Positions 13,201 through 26,654 of a DNA stretch of 64,000 nt are shown piece by piece. This DNA comes from Chimonanthus salicifolius (Eukaryota; Streptophyta; Magnoliopsida; Laurales; Calycanthaceae), in the NCBI GenBank assembly GCA_013350335.1, contig CM023541.1, positions 62,623,413 to 62,687,412 on the forward strand, given 5' to 3'. A model generated the notes under the pieces. It did no database searches and had not been told where the DNA came from. It was given only the letters and a program-made list of their open reading frames with translations. Every line of letters starts with the position of its first letter. Position 1 is the first letter of the stretch. The translations under genes and the position numbers were made by a program.

Positions 13201-13636
13201 TAACAACGAATACCAATCTTGCCTCAATTCAAGCTTCTGGTTCTGTTTTTAAGTTGGAAGTAAATCAGCTTCTTGAATCTTGACAGTATATTGTCTCAGT
13301 AAGTTTCTTCTTGCTCCATAGTGGCTGCCGCTGCCACTGTCCTTGATTGGATAGAAGGGAGGGATGCTGGGATAATGACATTAAAATGGAATACTTGAAA
13401 GAAAACTATTTGAAATACACACATCATTCTTTAAATTTAAATTTGGAGTATCGTAGAGGTTTTAGACCTTAAGATTCCATTTGTTTGAAATATTGTGATA
13501 TTTTTGTTGTTGATAGTTCAACTCTTTGAGATATTTGTGATATTTTAAACCACAATAAAAAAAAATTCAGAGCCATCTTTTATTTTCAATTTTATTAAAA
13601 CTTGTGACTATATCCTTTTACCTTGTTGGTCAATGT

Positions 13637-14048
13637 TATAGGTAACAATATTAGGCAACAATATTGGATGATATATATTATATTTAGTCGATATGTATCG
13701 ATTTTTTAAAGGACGATGCATATTTGGCTGATACGATATGTATCAACCGTACATCTTAATATTGGACGATACGATATGTATCAACCGTACATCCTAACAT
13801 TGGACACTATAACAAAATCGTCTGATATTAAAAAAAAATCGGTGCTTCCCGCTACTGATATATCAGCCAATATAGGTCAAATATCAGTGATTATGTTGGC
13901 CGATATTAGTTGATAGTTCTTTTTTATTTCTAGATATTTTAATAAAAAAGGCAAAAATAAAAAAATCATCCGATATTTCCAAAAAATAAAATAAGAGAGA
14001 GAATGAGATACATTCGATATCACTCTCTGCCGGATATTTTAACCCCTG
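13637..14048. mobile_element. hAT-type MITE with TATCGGCCGATA-like palindromes (diverged copy)
   Basis: The right end AACCCCTG at 14041-14048 equals the family terminus (CAGGGGTT inverted). The left end (TATAGGTAACAATATT) is decayed. The interior has repeated GATACGATATGTATC and GGCCGATATT motifs. Candidate target duplications are GTCAATGT (13629-13636) and GTCAACCT (14049-14056), matching at 5 of 8 positions. The element lies downstream of the reductase gene. Confidence 0.55.
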
Positions 14049-14404
14049 GTCAACCTCACATGGAGATATCTCAGATTGGAGCCTTGTGTAGCGCACACAG
14101 AAATCCTTTTAACAGGATTTTCAAAGTCTCTCCATCAAGGAAGAGAACGGAGAGATTAGAAAAAAAAAGCTCATTATAGAAATGATTGTTAATTGGTTAT
14201 TGTTATTTGCAGGCATTTTCAGACATTTTCTACTCAAAATGATAAATTGTCAATATTTGATTTTTATTGTTTTAAGTTATCTATGATAAAAAAAAAAAAA
14301 AATAGAAGATGCTTCTCTCAATAGCTATATTAGAAATTAGAAATAATAATATGACGAGAGTAGCTGGTGGGTGCCGCAACACCCGAATAGAGGTGGTTGG
14401 TGAA

Positions 14405-14565
14405 AGATGCAGGAAGTTAGGTTGATGGTCATTTCTTGCTATCATAATATGCTCAGCGGGTGAGGTTACCAACTTATAACCCACATAATTTATTTATTTT
14501 ATAAATTTCAGTCGTATTATAAATTTATAACCGAGCCTGCTTCCTATTGACTTATTTTTCATTCA
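14405..14565. repeat. Short segment copied at 42.7-42.84 kb and 47.35-47.48 kb
   Basis: The stretch around 14405-14480 (GGAAGTTAGGTTGATGGTCA) recurs at 47360-47440. The stretch 14480-14565 (ATAAATTTCAGTC, CCGAGCCTGCTTCCT) recurs at 42750-42840. No coding capacity. The block helps to trace how the downstream intergenic region was assembled. Confidence 0.65.
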
Positions 14566-15544
14566 CAATCCATGCTTCTTTATTGAAAAGGCAGTCTGAA
14601 TTATCTCAGATATTGTTTACTGTGGATCTTGTTCGATTACATTTTACTTCGCATTTTGTTAAATAATGTGAAAGTTTATATATGAATGACGCTGCTGTGT
14701 ATTTCAGTTGACTTTGCTACTCGACTCTGCTAATTATGTGAGATTTTACAATCAAAACGTGCGTCAATACAATTGCAAAAGTATGCTTTTCTAAGGAAAG
14801 CTACTTTCCTACTGGAGAAGATAGGAAAATTGTACTTTTACCAAGTATCTTATGTATGAAAATACAGAAAACATGCCCTACCCATGCTTTGAAGATTTAA
14901 AAGGACCAAGATTTCATCGAGGTCCACAAGGAGATTCTACACTAGTACTAGTAAGGACATAATACTTGTAATTAAAATTTAATCAGTTTAAATCAATTTT
15001 TAAAAATCTAAATGATCAAGTTGACTTATTATCCATTTTGATTATATACCAGTATGACTATTAATTCTGTATTCATTTGTAAAACCTATGCTCAAATGGC
15101 ACGCTCTAACCTGCAGGCACGTGAATAAAATACACTAAAAGGAAAATATAGAGATTTTTTTTTCTATGATTCACACGTGTCACTGATCATCAGACTCATT
15201 TGACGTCTGTTCAGACAGTACTACGCGATAAGAGAAATCAACCGAAAATCTGGAAAATTCTCCCTTGTAAATCGAAGGTTTGGGAATTTCTTTCCTGTAT
15301 TAACATTTCTAGATACATGTTTCTCATTCCCAAATCATCAATCCAAGCCATAATTAAGTATGTCAACAAAATCAGGGACCCCAAGCTCCCATGATTCAAC
15401 CCATATTATCCTGCAACTATAGGAGGTGAGCAAAACCACTGCCCAGTAGAGAAGAATATAATATCATTTTAATTCAATTAAACATAATGAATTAATATTA
15501 TAGTACACCATGGCATATTATCAATTCTACCAACAAATACATAT

Positions 15545-15960
15545 TCTGAATGAACATCATAAATACTCACAATATTATCCCACTAAATCAAAACTACTAT
15601 CTACCATCTTGATTCATATACATAACATGACTCACATACATAACAAGTATAGAAATTAGTAACTAGTTAAACAGTTCTTTCAGCCTAGTTGTAAATTCTC
15701 AAATCATGTTCTCCTGAGGTATTTCAATGGCATCATCAGTCCCTTTGAAGAGAATTTTTGCATTCTGAATGAACATCATAAATACTCACAATATTATCCC
15801 ACTAAATCAAAACTACTATCTACCATCTTGACTGACATACACAACTAGTGTGGAAATTAGTAACTAGTTAAACAGTTCTTTCAGCCTACTTGTAAATTCT
15901 CAAGTCATCTCCTCCTGAGGTGTTTTAATAGCATCATCAATCTCTTCAAAGAGAATTCCT
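15545..15960. repeat. Tandem duplication, about 218-bp unit
   Basis: The unit starting ATTCTGAATGAACATCATAA at about 15545 is repeated at about 15763. Each includes CCACTAAATCAAAACTACTA and ends near a CTCCTGAGG...GAAGAGAAT block. A related partial unit follows at 15965-16110. Noncoding. Confidence 0.75.
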
Positions 15961-16500
15961 GCAATAATAGGGGGTGAGTAAAACCACAGTAGAATATAAT
16001 ATCCATTTTAATTCAATTAAACATCATGAATTAATATTATAGTATACCATGATATATTATCAATTCTACCAACATATACATATTCTGAGTCAACATCATA
16101 AATACTCACAATGATGCATAGCATATTTCACGATGATGCACCACACAACACATATCATCAATGCCATAAACACATTCTTGTTAGAATGCAAATATCATAA
16201 ATGCCCACACAATGCAAGATATAATGCATATCATACAATCTAGGGTATGGAGTTTTTTGCCAATCACTGGCCAGTATACCAACCCCTTCCACCTTTGATG
16301 CAAAGTCCCAAACCCTTGTATCTCAGTCAATTGCAACCCCAACCAATGGTAGACACTAGAATTTTGGAAGCATATGTATACTTATAAAAACAATTTTGCA
16401 TATTATGTTCCTATAGGTATCATGTGTCCACCCCTATATCATGTGGTACATAATTCAGCAATATATGAAATTGAATTAGATTTTATGAGATATCATTTGT

Positions 16501-16893
16501 CTTCCCTACCTCAGTCTTGATCTTAGATTGATTCTTAGTCTCAACTTGTCTGGACAGCGTTCAAAAGTGCTTGTTGTAGCAAAACCGAAAAGAGACTGGT
16601 CGATGGTTGAACAGCGGTAGCAAATCGGCCAAAGGTGATGACGAATAGGGGGGAGATGAAAGGAGAAAGGAGAGAAAATAGAGAATATGTTTGGCTTTGT
16701 CTTCCCTACCTCAGTTTTGATCTTAGATTGATTCTTAGTCTCAACTTGTCTGGACAGTGTTCAAAAGTGCTTGTTGTAGCAAAACCGAAAAGAGACTGGT
16801 CGATGGTTGAACAGCGGTAGCAGCTCGGCCAAAGGTGATGACGAAAAGGGGGGAGATGAAAGGAGAAAGGAGAGAAAATAGAGAATATGTTTG
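16501..16893. repeat. Tandem duplication, 200-bp unit
   Basis: CTTCCCTACCTCAGTCTTGA at 16501 recurs at 16701 with only a few differences through AAAATAGAGAATATGTTTGG. The near-identity points to a fairly recent event. Short frames read across both units, but none resembles a known protein. Confidence 0.85.
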
Positions 16894-17499
16894 GCCCGCT
16901 GCTTGTGACAGCTCGGTGTTGGTGGTGACAAAATTGCACAAATTGATGCTAGATACCCAGCTACATCCAACCTTGATAAAGTATTGAAATCAAATGATGA
17001 AAGCCTCCATACTAGCTGAGTCATTCCAGATAGAAAACTTATTGAAAGGTGTTCAACTTCATTTATCAAGGTTGGTGGTGGTAAGAGAAGTACTAATGAT
17101 AATTCTGTCATTTCAGGCCCAACTAACTACTCATAAGACAGGATAAAGAAGGACCCACATCATTCTTTAACCTCTACCGGGTAACCTGAGTGAGAACTGA
17201 GAACTGAAAATTAGAAGCACACTAGAGGGAAGAACCCAAGGAAATTTTGAACAAGAAAGCACGCCAGATCTAACTTGCATGGTTACAGTTAATCAGCAAA
17301 ATTAGGGGTAATTTTTTTTTTTCTAACTTATTCTTCACCTTCTCACTGATCCATCTGTTACAAGATCATATAACCCACAACTAAGATGAGTAATTGAATA
17401 AACTCCAAACAAGAATTATTCAAGTCCCAACCAAACTTGAATAGCCAATAGTGACTATCTTAGAGACCACTTTGTCCTCATTAACAACTCCCACTCACT

Positions 17500-17990
17500 A
17501 CTATCTTTCTACATATCTCAGATGATAACATCTTTAGCCAAATTATCTCACAGACCATAGTAGTAGTAGCAAATACTCAGCTTCAGTGATAACCTGACAA
17601 AACATGTGATAGTTTACTTTTCCATCTCGAAGTGTTTCCAGCCAAAAGGCACAATACCCTATCATAATAGAATTCCAAACCGGCTTCATTATAAGCAGCA
17701 ACATTTCAAATGTTTTCAGTGAACAGATTACCAAAGCCTAGAGCTTCGTTAAAGTATCAAAGGATCCAATTGACGGCTTTCAAATGGAGAGTAACCAAAC
17801 TGATTTAACACCAACAACGCACACTAACTTTGATTCTAGAAGAGAGTTTAAATTTGATTCCTGATTGCTCATACATGAACCCAAAACCATATTCAGATAG
17901 TTTATATTCAAGAACTCTTTCTGATTACATTTAGCCAATTGGGTCTCCCTCAAATGAGTTCCGAGCAACAATGATGGCTACCAGAGTAAC
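17500..17990 (-). pseudogene. Decayed Ty1/copia pol fragment (end of RT and RNase H)
   Basis: Read on the minus strand across three frames, ordered pieces of a plant copia polyprotein can be followed. First comes an H-x-AV-x-WIL stretch typical of the region after reverse transcriptase (about 17770). Then comes a YYDR...GYC segment, then LAGNTSRWKSK, then TEAEY (about 17580), then CEIIWLKML (about 17540). The order and spacing match the copia RNase H domain. Several frameshifts and stop codons make it non-functional. Long terminal repeats were not found. Confidence 0.7.
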
Positions 17991-19317
17991 TCATTCTTAG
18001 AAAAATATTGATTCAAAACAGAAAATATCCTGCAAGGCTGATTGAGCAAGACTCTTCAGCAAGATTAACCATCTAATATGGACAGGGAGCAACACTGGTG
18101 AGCCTGAGCCTGATGTGTAAGACCACTAGGATAACTCATGGATGAAGTATCATCCCCATCAAGTCATACTGACTTTGGGGAATTTTGGGATTGAATCTTT
18201 GGCTGTAATAAGCAGTTGATTAACAATCATTTAAATTTGGTGCACCGTGAGAAATACTTACAGTGCAAAAATTACCTCCCTAATTAAAATATAAAGTACT
18301 GTAAACATTGGTGAGCCGTGTCGTGGTAAGAACTCAAGAGTGAACTCGGATAAGTGTTTGGATTAACAATTCTAAGATGACATTGAAAAGTTGTAAATTG
18401 GAGGGCATTTTTCAGAATTATTGAGCTTTTTGTAGACTTGTTGCATACACCATTTGATTCAAGGATGTAGATACAAAAGGATCACATAATTAATGACCTG
18501 GTTGTCTTTGGATTGAAAGAAAGTTCTTCAATAAAGTACATCAAAAATAGAATTTTAATGAGTAAAGTACTTATGAATTCACTTTTTACTTTAATTAAAA
18601 CTAGTTAATTTAGTTTACAATGAACTTGCAACTTGCTATAGTAAATGGCGATAACTGTCTGCCATTTCGACAAATTTGGGACCTAGTAGGTGGCCATTTT
18701 CAACCCTAAGACTATATTAAAATCATTTGTGACCTTCTAAATTCTTATCTTTAGCTCTAAACTAAAGCACATGGAACATATAAAACATAATAAGGTACCA
18801 ATTAATATGACGACTTAGAGAGTGATGCTTGGTATGATAAAGCTTAATCAACAATAACACTCTAGCATTAATGGCATTGATCTTAGTTTTAAAAAGCAAA
18901 CAAGAGTGGAAATAAGATGCTTTTTACAGAGAAAAAAAAAAGTGGATCTAAATGAATGTTAGAAACTTACATGTATACTATGTCGAATTAAAATACATAA
19001 TTCCAATCACCGTCGCCAACGCCAAGATCAATAGACTTAGCACAGAGGCGTAAGCGCATGGGAATGCTAAAAAACTCGAGTGTTTTCGGTGGGATTCACC
19101 AATACTGGAAACAATTTTCTATATTCGACATAGCGCGAGAGATAAAATAAAGTATGGAAGGATCGGTTCGGTGAGGGATGCAGCGGATGGAGAGGAAGGA
19201 AAGAGTTGTAAGAGAAAGTACAGGAGTTGTAAGAGAAAGTATAGGAAAAAACGCGATGGAAGAATCGATTTAGAGAGGGATGCGGCAGACAGAGAGGAAG
19301 GAACGAGACAGACGAAG

Positions 19318-20687
19318 GCAGTGTTATCAAAATCGGACCGAACCGCGGTCGGGCCGCGTGTTCGACCACAACCGTCATCTTCTCGGTCCGATCTGATTAA
19401 AAAACCTGATAAATTAAGCCGCAACAAACCGTTTCAATCCGCGGTTTAAATAGAATTTTTAATTCAGTCGTGAGCCGTGAGCCGTGAGACGTGAGCCGCG
19501 CGAGTTAGAAAAAAAAATTAAAAACGCCGGCGGCTGCGACTCTAGCCTCCCTACAAAACAGTAAAATTCAATAGAAAAAATGGAATGAGAATAAATGAAA
19601 CGGCGGAGAGAAAGAACGGAAAGAGAAAAAAGAAAATATGGAGAAAAGATTGAAGAAAAAAAATCACTACACTTTTCACAGCTTTCCTATCTCTTCTTTT
19701 TCTTCTTCGTTGACGGAAAAAATACAGATAGCGGCGGCCGCGGCGGAAGCTGGGGTTTAATAGAGAGCGTGAGAGAGAAGAAGGGTATTAAAAGATGACC
19801 ATTAGCCTTTCTAAGTGAAAAGACATCTATATATCTATATGAAAAGGAACTCACGTGAGGGACCTAAAACAATTCACGGGTGTACGCTAATATTTTATAA
19901 AAAAACTATTTTAATGTCAAAAAAATAATATATATATATATTATATTAAATACAATAATATTTACTTATGCTGTAAGTAAAAATTATAATATTTTATTTT
20001 ATTTATCCTATTATAATAATTTAATATTATATTTACCATGTAATATTTTTACCATTGTCATTATTATTAAAAGGTATTCTTTATTTTTATTATATCAATG
20101 TAACATAATTAACCATAGCTCATAATTTTATTTATCTAATTATTATTAATGAAAAAAATAAAATCTCTTTTCTCAAATGAAAGAAAATATTATATTATAA
20201 TAAATTGTTTTGAAGTTAAAAATTTAGAATGTCATGGTAATTAGCTTTCTTGCTTTGGCATTTAAAATAATAATAATAACTTTGCTAATTATAATGGATT
20301 TGAAAGCTAAATTAAATTTATAAGATTCAATTCATGATAATTTATAATAGACTACTCATATATTTAGAAAATATTAGTCTACCTGTATTATTGAAATGCT
20401 TTATACTTTACAAAATAATAAATGGTGATTATTAAGAATTGGAAATCATTTTGTCTTGAAAAGAATGGTCAATTTTTAACTTTCTACAGCACATAATTGA
20501 GTGTGATTTGAAAAATAATTCTTTCTTATAAGAACTTTATTTATATAGAAAAAGATTAGTTAATAATATTTATAATATAATATTCAGGGTAGGGTTTGAC
20601 CGAGTTTGATCACGGCTGAACCTGGTTGAACTCAGTTGAACCGAACCTTCATACGGTTTCGTAGACGATCCGGTTCTGATAACATTG
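19318..20687. mobile_element. hAT-like non-autonomous element in copy A (tentative)
   Basis: The ends are AGTGTTATCA...CGGACCG on the left and CGGTTCTGATAACATT on the right (inverted). They are flanked by AGACGAAG (19310-19317) and AGACGGAG (20688-20695), an 8-bp duplication with one mismatch. The related segment at 44.5-46.4 kb lacks this stretch, as expected of an empty site. Copy B keeps the interior and right end but has lost the left end. No transposase was found. Confidence 0.5.
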
Positions 20688-20984
20688 AGACGGAGTGAAG
20701 GGAAAATTGGATATGAATTATTACTATTATTATTTTCATTATTTAATAATAATAACTATTATTATTATTATTTAGTTATATTAAGTATTTTATTTAGAGA
20801 TAAAGGATATCTAAGTAATTTAGAATTTAGTTTAATTTATTATTATTCTATTTAAATTTGAAATCCTTAAATTAATATTAGTTTAATTGAAAACTGCAAA
20901 TCAATTAAATTTTTAACTAATTTGGATTTAACTAAAAACCTTAAATAAATTTTGGAATTTAATTATAATTTTAAATACATAATC

Positions 20985-21200
20985 GATATATAGGTTGATA
21001 TTTATAATTAGCGTTTTTCTTAAGTTTGATATCGTCCATGGATCTAGGTTTATATAGGCCAATATTGTAAATTTTAAACTTCAAAAATTCAAATAATATG
21101 CTCAATATTTTAATTTTTTATTTAGAAAAACAACAATGACTAATATTTTCGGGAAAAAATAAAGGATCGATATATAGGCCCTCTCAATTTTTGAACCCCT
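20985..21200. mobile_element. Old hAT-type MITE remnant, copy A
   Basis: Contains CGATATATAGGTTGATATT and ends in TTTGAACCCCT at 21200, followed by AATTGCAG. This matches the right end and flank of the element at 31699-31985. The left end is deleted here. Confidence 0.5.
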
Positions 21201-22231
21201 AATTGCAGACAATATTAGCCAATACATCTGGTCTTGTATATGAGATTTGGAAATATTTAATATAAAAAATCACTATTTATGATTTTAAGATAAAAAAAAT
21301 AGAATTCTCGATCAATTTGTTTTTCAGTTGATGTGATGCAATATTTGCTGTTCAAATTTTAACTTTTATTTTGATAATTACTGAAAAAAACGACTAATTT
21401 GACATGTATCGTCAAGGACTTTTCCACAAGTTATCTTAAAAAAATAAAATTGACCCTATTATATAATATGTATCAATAAATAATCTAGGTCTATTTCAAG
21501 TTAACTATTACTATTTCAGTATCAAATGCTACTCCTAAAGGACACGATTGAAATATTGTTTCTAGGTTGAAATTAGAACTGGCATTATCTTGACCCGGAT
21601 TAACTGACGTGCTTGAAAGATGAGTCGACCATACCTTAACCTATTTATAAATTGGTAGGTCCGATTTGAGCTTAAAAATAAATGGATAAATATACATAAT
21701 CTGATTATTTCCATGCATACGTAATTAGTATGAGGATCTATATCCATTTAAATAATAGTCTTGATATGTATTTTGCTAAGCAAGTCTTGTCAGTTACAAG
21801 AATCGGCTAGAATACAAGTTGAGGTATAAAGCAAAAATCTAAATGTAGAATTTTCTTAGTATTTAACATATTATTATAAGTAATATTTAATTAAAAATTT
21901 AATTATAATATAATTAAAAATTATCTAAATTTTACTTTTCTTAGGGTTCAGTGGTAGGGGCCTTCTTTTAGGGTGTTGCGAGGTAAGAAAAGCGTGTTTT
22001 TTTAAGGTTTTTGGAACTCAACACAACAATATCGAGTGGGCATTTTTTAAAACGAGGCCTAAGACTGCCAACCTAACTTGTCTTATGGTTAGACCGGCCC
22101 TACTTAGTCAAATACACGTATAAACCATACCTGAACTGAACTCGAAACAGATCTGAACCGACTCAATCCGTTTAATAAGAGGCAAAAATAGAGTCGAACT
22201 CGAAGAGACTCGAACTAATTATTACCTGACC

Positions 22232-22586
22232 CAGGGGTGCAAAAAACGCCCCAGCCGATATGACTCTCTCTCCTCTTTTTTTTTTAATATCGGTATTATT
22301 TTATTATTATTTTTTAATTAAAAATATATAAGAAAACCAAAAAATAAACTGTTTTTTTTAATTCAAAACGTAAATATCGGCCGATATTGCGACCCGGGCC
22401 CATCACCGTTTTGATTTTTTTTTAAATACCGATATGAATCATATCGAACCAATATATATCGCCAATACATCGACCGATAAATATGTTGTGCAGCCGATAC
22501 AATATGTATCGGTCGATATTATACAGTGCTTAAAACTCGTATCATATCGGCCGATACATTTCGTATTGGCCGATATGTTGACCCCT
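22232..22586. mobile_element. hAT-type MITE with perfect 8-bp target duplication
   Basis: Starts CAGGGGTGCAAAA and ends TTGACCCCTG, with ACCTGACC directly repeated on both sides (22224-22231 and 22587-22594). CAGGG-type termini and 8-bp duplications are hallmarks of the hAT superfamily. The 355-bp interior is dense in CCGATATTG, GGCCGATA and ATCGGTCGATATT palindromic motifs and has no open frame of note. The corresponding site in copy B (near 33005) is uninterrupted. Confidence 0.85.
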
Positions 22587-25370
22587 GACCTGACCTAATC
22601 TGATCCATTTCCAAGACTAGTTGAAAATTTGTTATATATTAAATTTATCACCTATAAATATTTTAGTGCCCTTGTATATTATTTATATTAATCTTTTTTA
22701 TTTTTTTGAAATGAGCTAAAAGTTATAATGGATAATCAGAAATCCAACCCAATCTACCTCGAACGTGGAATAGATTCCAAGTAACTATCATTTTCAATAA
22801 ACAACTAAACAATAGATTGAAGGTTGTTCATACTTCATACCTGAATAAGATCGGATGAGAAACTGACCCCACCCAACCTGTTGACAGGTCTAATACTTTG
22901 GCTCAAAAGTTTACTATATAATAAATAGAATTTTGACACATTTTATGACTAATTTTAACCTAACTCATTTAAATCTATAAATATAGCAATTTAACCCAAC
23001 ATTTTAAAAGCTGAAATAGCTCCTCTTACTATAAGTCTAGAATAGAGCTAGTGTGGGGGCGATTCAGTGGAGAGGTCTGGGCTAGGTAGGATCATGGGTC
23101 GAAATGATACTGGGTGTATCGACAGAGGTATCTTCGAAGTTGAGTGTTGATGTTAAAGAGATTATTATGTGCGAGATTTTATTATCACACAGTCAAGCTT
23201 GTATTAAAATAATTTTAAAATTACATATTTTAAAATCTCATTAAATGAATAGAATTAATTAAAAAATATTCACTAATTTCTAAATGTAAATATATACGTG
23301 TCATTTTAGAATTTATAAAATTATTACATTCGGAACGGAAAGTACTTGATTAAAAAACTTATAAACTTTATCACATTCTTCTAATAATTTTTTTAAAAAA
23401 TGCACATGTACATTTGTATTTAAAAATTAATGAATAATTTATTTATTTTTAAATAAACTTGTAAAGTTCATCACATTCTTCCAAGACGCTACCACTACAA
23501 AAGAAAAATAAAGGTCTCAGTTCTCGTCTTCCAACACGCTACATCTGCAGAAGAGACCTCTACAGCTTATTGACTGACTGGGATTTGATCACGCGATAAT
23601 GCCCATTAAAATTGAAAAACCGTAGGGTTAGCTCGAATGATTACAATAACTTTGGGTTTTAGTAGTACAACCGGTCAAATTGAAAAACCGTCAGGCTTAT
23701 TTAAGAGGAAGCTGGATTTTTAAAAAAAAAATTGAAACTAAAAGAAATATATTTCAATATATCAGTTCTTTTTATTTTTGGGTTTGTCTTAAAAAAAATC
23801 CAAAACCTTAAATGGGCCATATTTGAATTTTAACACTTGCTTGATTAATTTGTATGGGCCAGTGCTTAAAGATTATGTATCAGATTGAGCTTCAATACAA
23901 AGCCAATCCGGTAATTGGATTGGGCCTTTCTTCACAGACCCTACGGTGTGAAGTACTGGTCTTGTTATTTCGGCTTCGGGGTTTCGGGCTTATCTATATT
24001 CGGCTTAGTTCTGATAATCTGCTTTTGATCTACTGGGCCAGAGCTAGTTGGGTAGAGGTTAAATATCTTACAAGTCCATTTTTAAAACATTGCTTTTAAT
24101 ATTCAACACAAACCTTGCTCATGAGGTTTCGTAGATTTAGTTTTGAATCCTAACTTTGAGTCGCTTACTAAATGGGTTCGGAGATCAGTTTCGGCTTTGG
24201 GCTCTTCATATCTCTTGAAACCTTATTTGAATCCATAATACAAGTCTGAAAACATCTCTATTTTTCCATTTAAGAAACTTGAAAGAGAATAACTAGAGGA
24301 CAGTAAAATATATATACACGTCTCATTTTAAATTTGTAAAACTAATTCATTCATTGATAGACAATGAGAAGTACTTGATTAAAAAAACTTATAAAGTTTA
24401 TCACACTCTTCTAATAAACTTTAAAAATAAATGTATATATACCGTCGCGTTTAGAAATTAATGAATAATTTAAAATTTTAAAAATAAATTGTATACATAT
24501 ATATATTAGTTGATTTTCTTTGAAATTATTTTTATCATTATATTCAAAGAGTAATGGACATCGACAGATGCTGATAATAAAAAAATAGGTAGCATTCCAC
24601 TGCACGCAAAAGAATGAAAAGTAGACTGTAATCCGGTTCACCTCACTGTGTGGCCAAGACCAGTGAGGAATAGGAAAATGACCACGGATATTGACTATAA
24701 GAAATTATAATTTTAATAAAACAATTTTAAACTATAATTTAAAAATAGAACTACTAAGATTTGAAGTTAGACATGTATCACGAACCGCTCAATTTATAGA
24801 GATATTGAGCATTTACATTCTCAACATAACATTGAGATAAGTATGAAGATGATATTTTTTTTTTTTTTGGTGTAGACATCTAATACTTATTCATAGAAAT
24901 CTAACAAAAGTAGATTCTTTCACTATTCTTGTTTTTTCATGTCATTACCTGGTCATTTCATTTCATGTGATAGCCTTTGTCATTTTGTGTCATTGCCCTT
25001 GCCATTTCAAAATATATATTCTCTCAGTTTTTGTCATTTCATTTTCACTTCATGGTCATCTTTTGTCTAGCTCATTTGAAAATACAATTCAGTGCAATAC
25101 CATTTTGTAGATAGCCTTGTAAATTCAAGACACGTGAGTTATATGAATCATCAAATATCGTAGCAAAATTAAAAATAATAATATTTTATATTAAAATTAA
25201 ATTTGTATTTTAAAAAATTCAGATTAACCTGCCTATATTCTTAACCGAAGTTGCACCGCTTGTAAGAGTGGTCAGAATCCGTACAACAGCGACAAGGACA
25301 AGAGCTAAAGGGATCTCTCTGTTTCTCTCTCTTCTTGCTTCTTTCTTCTCCAAAGATCTGCTGTGGCGTC

Positions 25371-25593
25371 AAAATCTCTTCTGAAATTGGTTCCGTGAGA
25401 CAGTGGGCAAAAGATGTTTTCACAGCTGCTTTGGTCAGTGCTTTTTCCTCAGAATCTCTTCTGAAACTGGTTCCGTGAGATGGTGGGTAAGAGATGTTTT
25501 CACAGTGCTCAGTGCTTTCTCCTCAGAATCTCTTCTGAAACTGGTTCCGTGAGATGGTGGGCAAAAGATGCTTCTGCTCAGTGCTTTTTCCGC
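25371..25593. repeat. Three-copy tandem repeat, about 75-bp unit
   Basis: The unit AATCTCTTCTGAAACTGGTT, then CCGTGAGATGGTGGG, AAAGATG and CAGTGCTTTTTCC occurs three times in a row, starting at about 25372, 25450 and 25526. Copies differ by small deletions. Noncoding as far as I can tell. Confidence 0.8.
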
Positions 25594-26654
25594 AGCAGAG
25601 GGAGATTAACACTCATTTGGAATGTCCGATTGCTGTATTTCATTTATTTCTTAAGACCTTTTTCTATATAAATCTCCACCTTTACTTCCCATCACATCAT
25701 CAGCTGGCTCTCTACCTTTGTCATGTCATAGCCTTTCATTTCTGAGCTTTTTTGTCATTTCCTTTTACTTTATTGTCATCTTTTGTCTTCGAATGAAGAT
25801 GGCTCATTTGAAAATACAATTAAGTACATATCATTTTGTAGATAGGTTAGTAGATTTGAGACCCGTGAGTTACATTACTCATCTCTTTTTGCCTTTGCCT
25901 TTGAATTTTCTTATATTCACGATTGACATGTCATTATCTTAATTAAAAACATTAATTTGATTATTGGAATTTTTGAAAATTCCTAGACTTTAAATTGAAA
26001 GCTAAATTGAGAAGATGTCCATTGTTTAAAAGAGATGTCAGTGATTCTTTAACACGAGAGAGAAGGGCAACAGATTTTTATAACATGAGAGAGAAGAGAG
26101 GAAGAGAAAAAGGGTAGTTGACGTGAAAGGAGAGAAGGAGACAGAAGAAAGACAATAAAAATGAGAGAGAAAAGAGAAAGAGGAAGACAGAGTTCACGTG
26201 AACGGAGAGAAGAAAGACAGTAGTGCTCAGTTCTTATCTTCCGAAGCACAGCTTACTATTCGTTTGCTTGTTTGACACCTTAATACTACCTTTCGTTCTC
26301 TACTTCCAAAGTTTGCTAGTAGTATGCTTCTTTGACATAAAATTTGCAAACGAATCAAAGATCCAAATCTCCTTGATTATGGGCTGCTATTATTGTGTTG
26401 TTTGAAATTGACATTGAAAAATAAATAAGAGATGTCAAGATGAAGATGCAGATATCTTGTTTAATATAAAACCATACATCATCTTCAAAAAAATTATGAA
26501 TCCAGAGATGCTTAATCATCAATTGTTAGAAATGACATGAAAATAAATGGGTCAGCTTATTTCCATTAATCTATGATCTATCATTCAAGATATGAACCCT
26601 TTCTTCTTAAAAGTAACCTTATATTTTACCGTTGGGACACATGTGAATACTGAA

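Larger units (their letters stand above)
14745..23092. repeat. Segmental duplication, copy A (8.3 kb)
   Basis: This stretch is repeated in order and in the same orientation at 27985-33511. Matches begin at ACAATCAAAACGTGCGTCAA (14749; 27994), run through the stretch 14880-15420, resume near 18480 (GATTGAAAGAAAGTTCTTCA; 28843 in B), and end at GGGCTAGGTAGGAT (about 23092) against GGGCTAGGGTAGGAT (about 33511). Copy A is longer because it holds extra DNA at 15480-18480 and two hAT-type insertions. No intact gene was recognised; short reading frames common to both copies are expected from the shared DNA. Confidence 0.85.

Noticed and set aside
15200..15394. A 64-residue frame that is also present, with few changes, at 28398-28613.
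   Set aside because: Both lie in collinear DNA of segmental copies A and B, so the similarity is expected without selection on a protein. No family signature, and neither frame forms part of an exon chain.
19067..19449. Arg/Lys-rich frames on both strands around 19.2 kb.
   Set aside because: They arise from purine-rich GAGAGGAAGG repeats; the frame is not kept in copies B and C.
24950..25900. Possible gene around 25.2-25.6 kb suggested by several short frames.
   Set aside because: The frames depend on a threefold tandem repeat and a direct repeat, and no exon chain or protein family could be supported.
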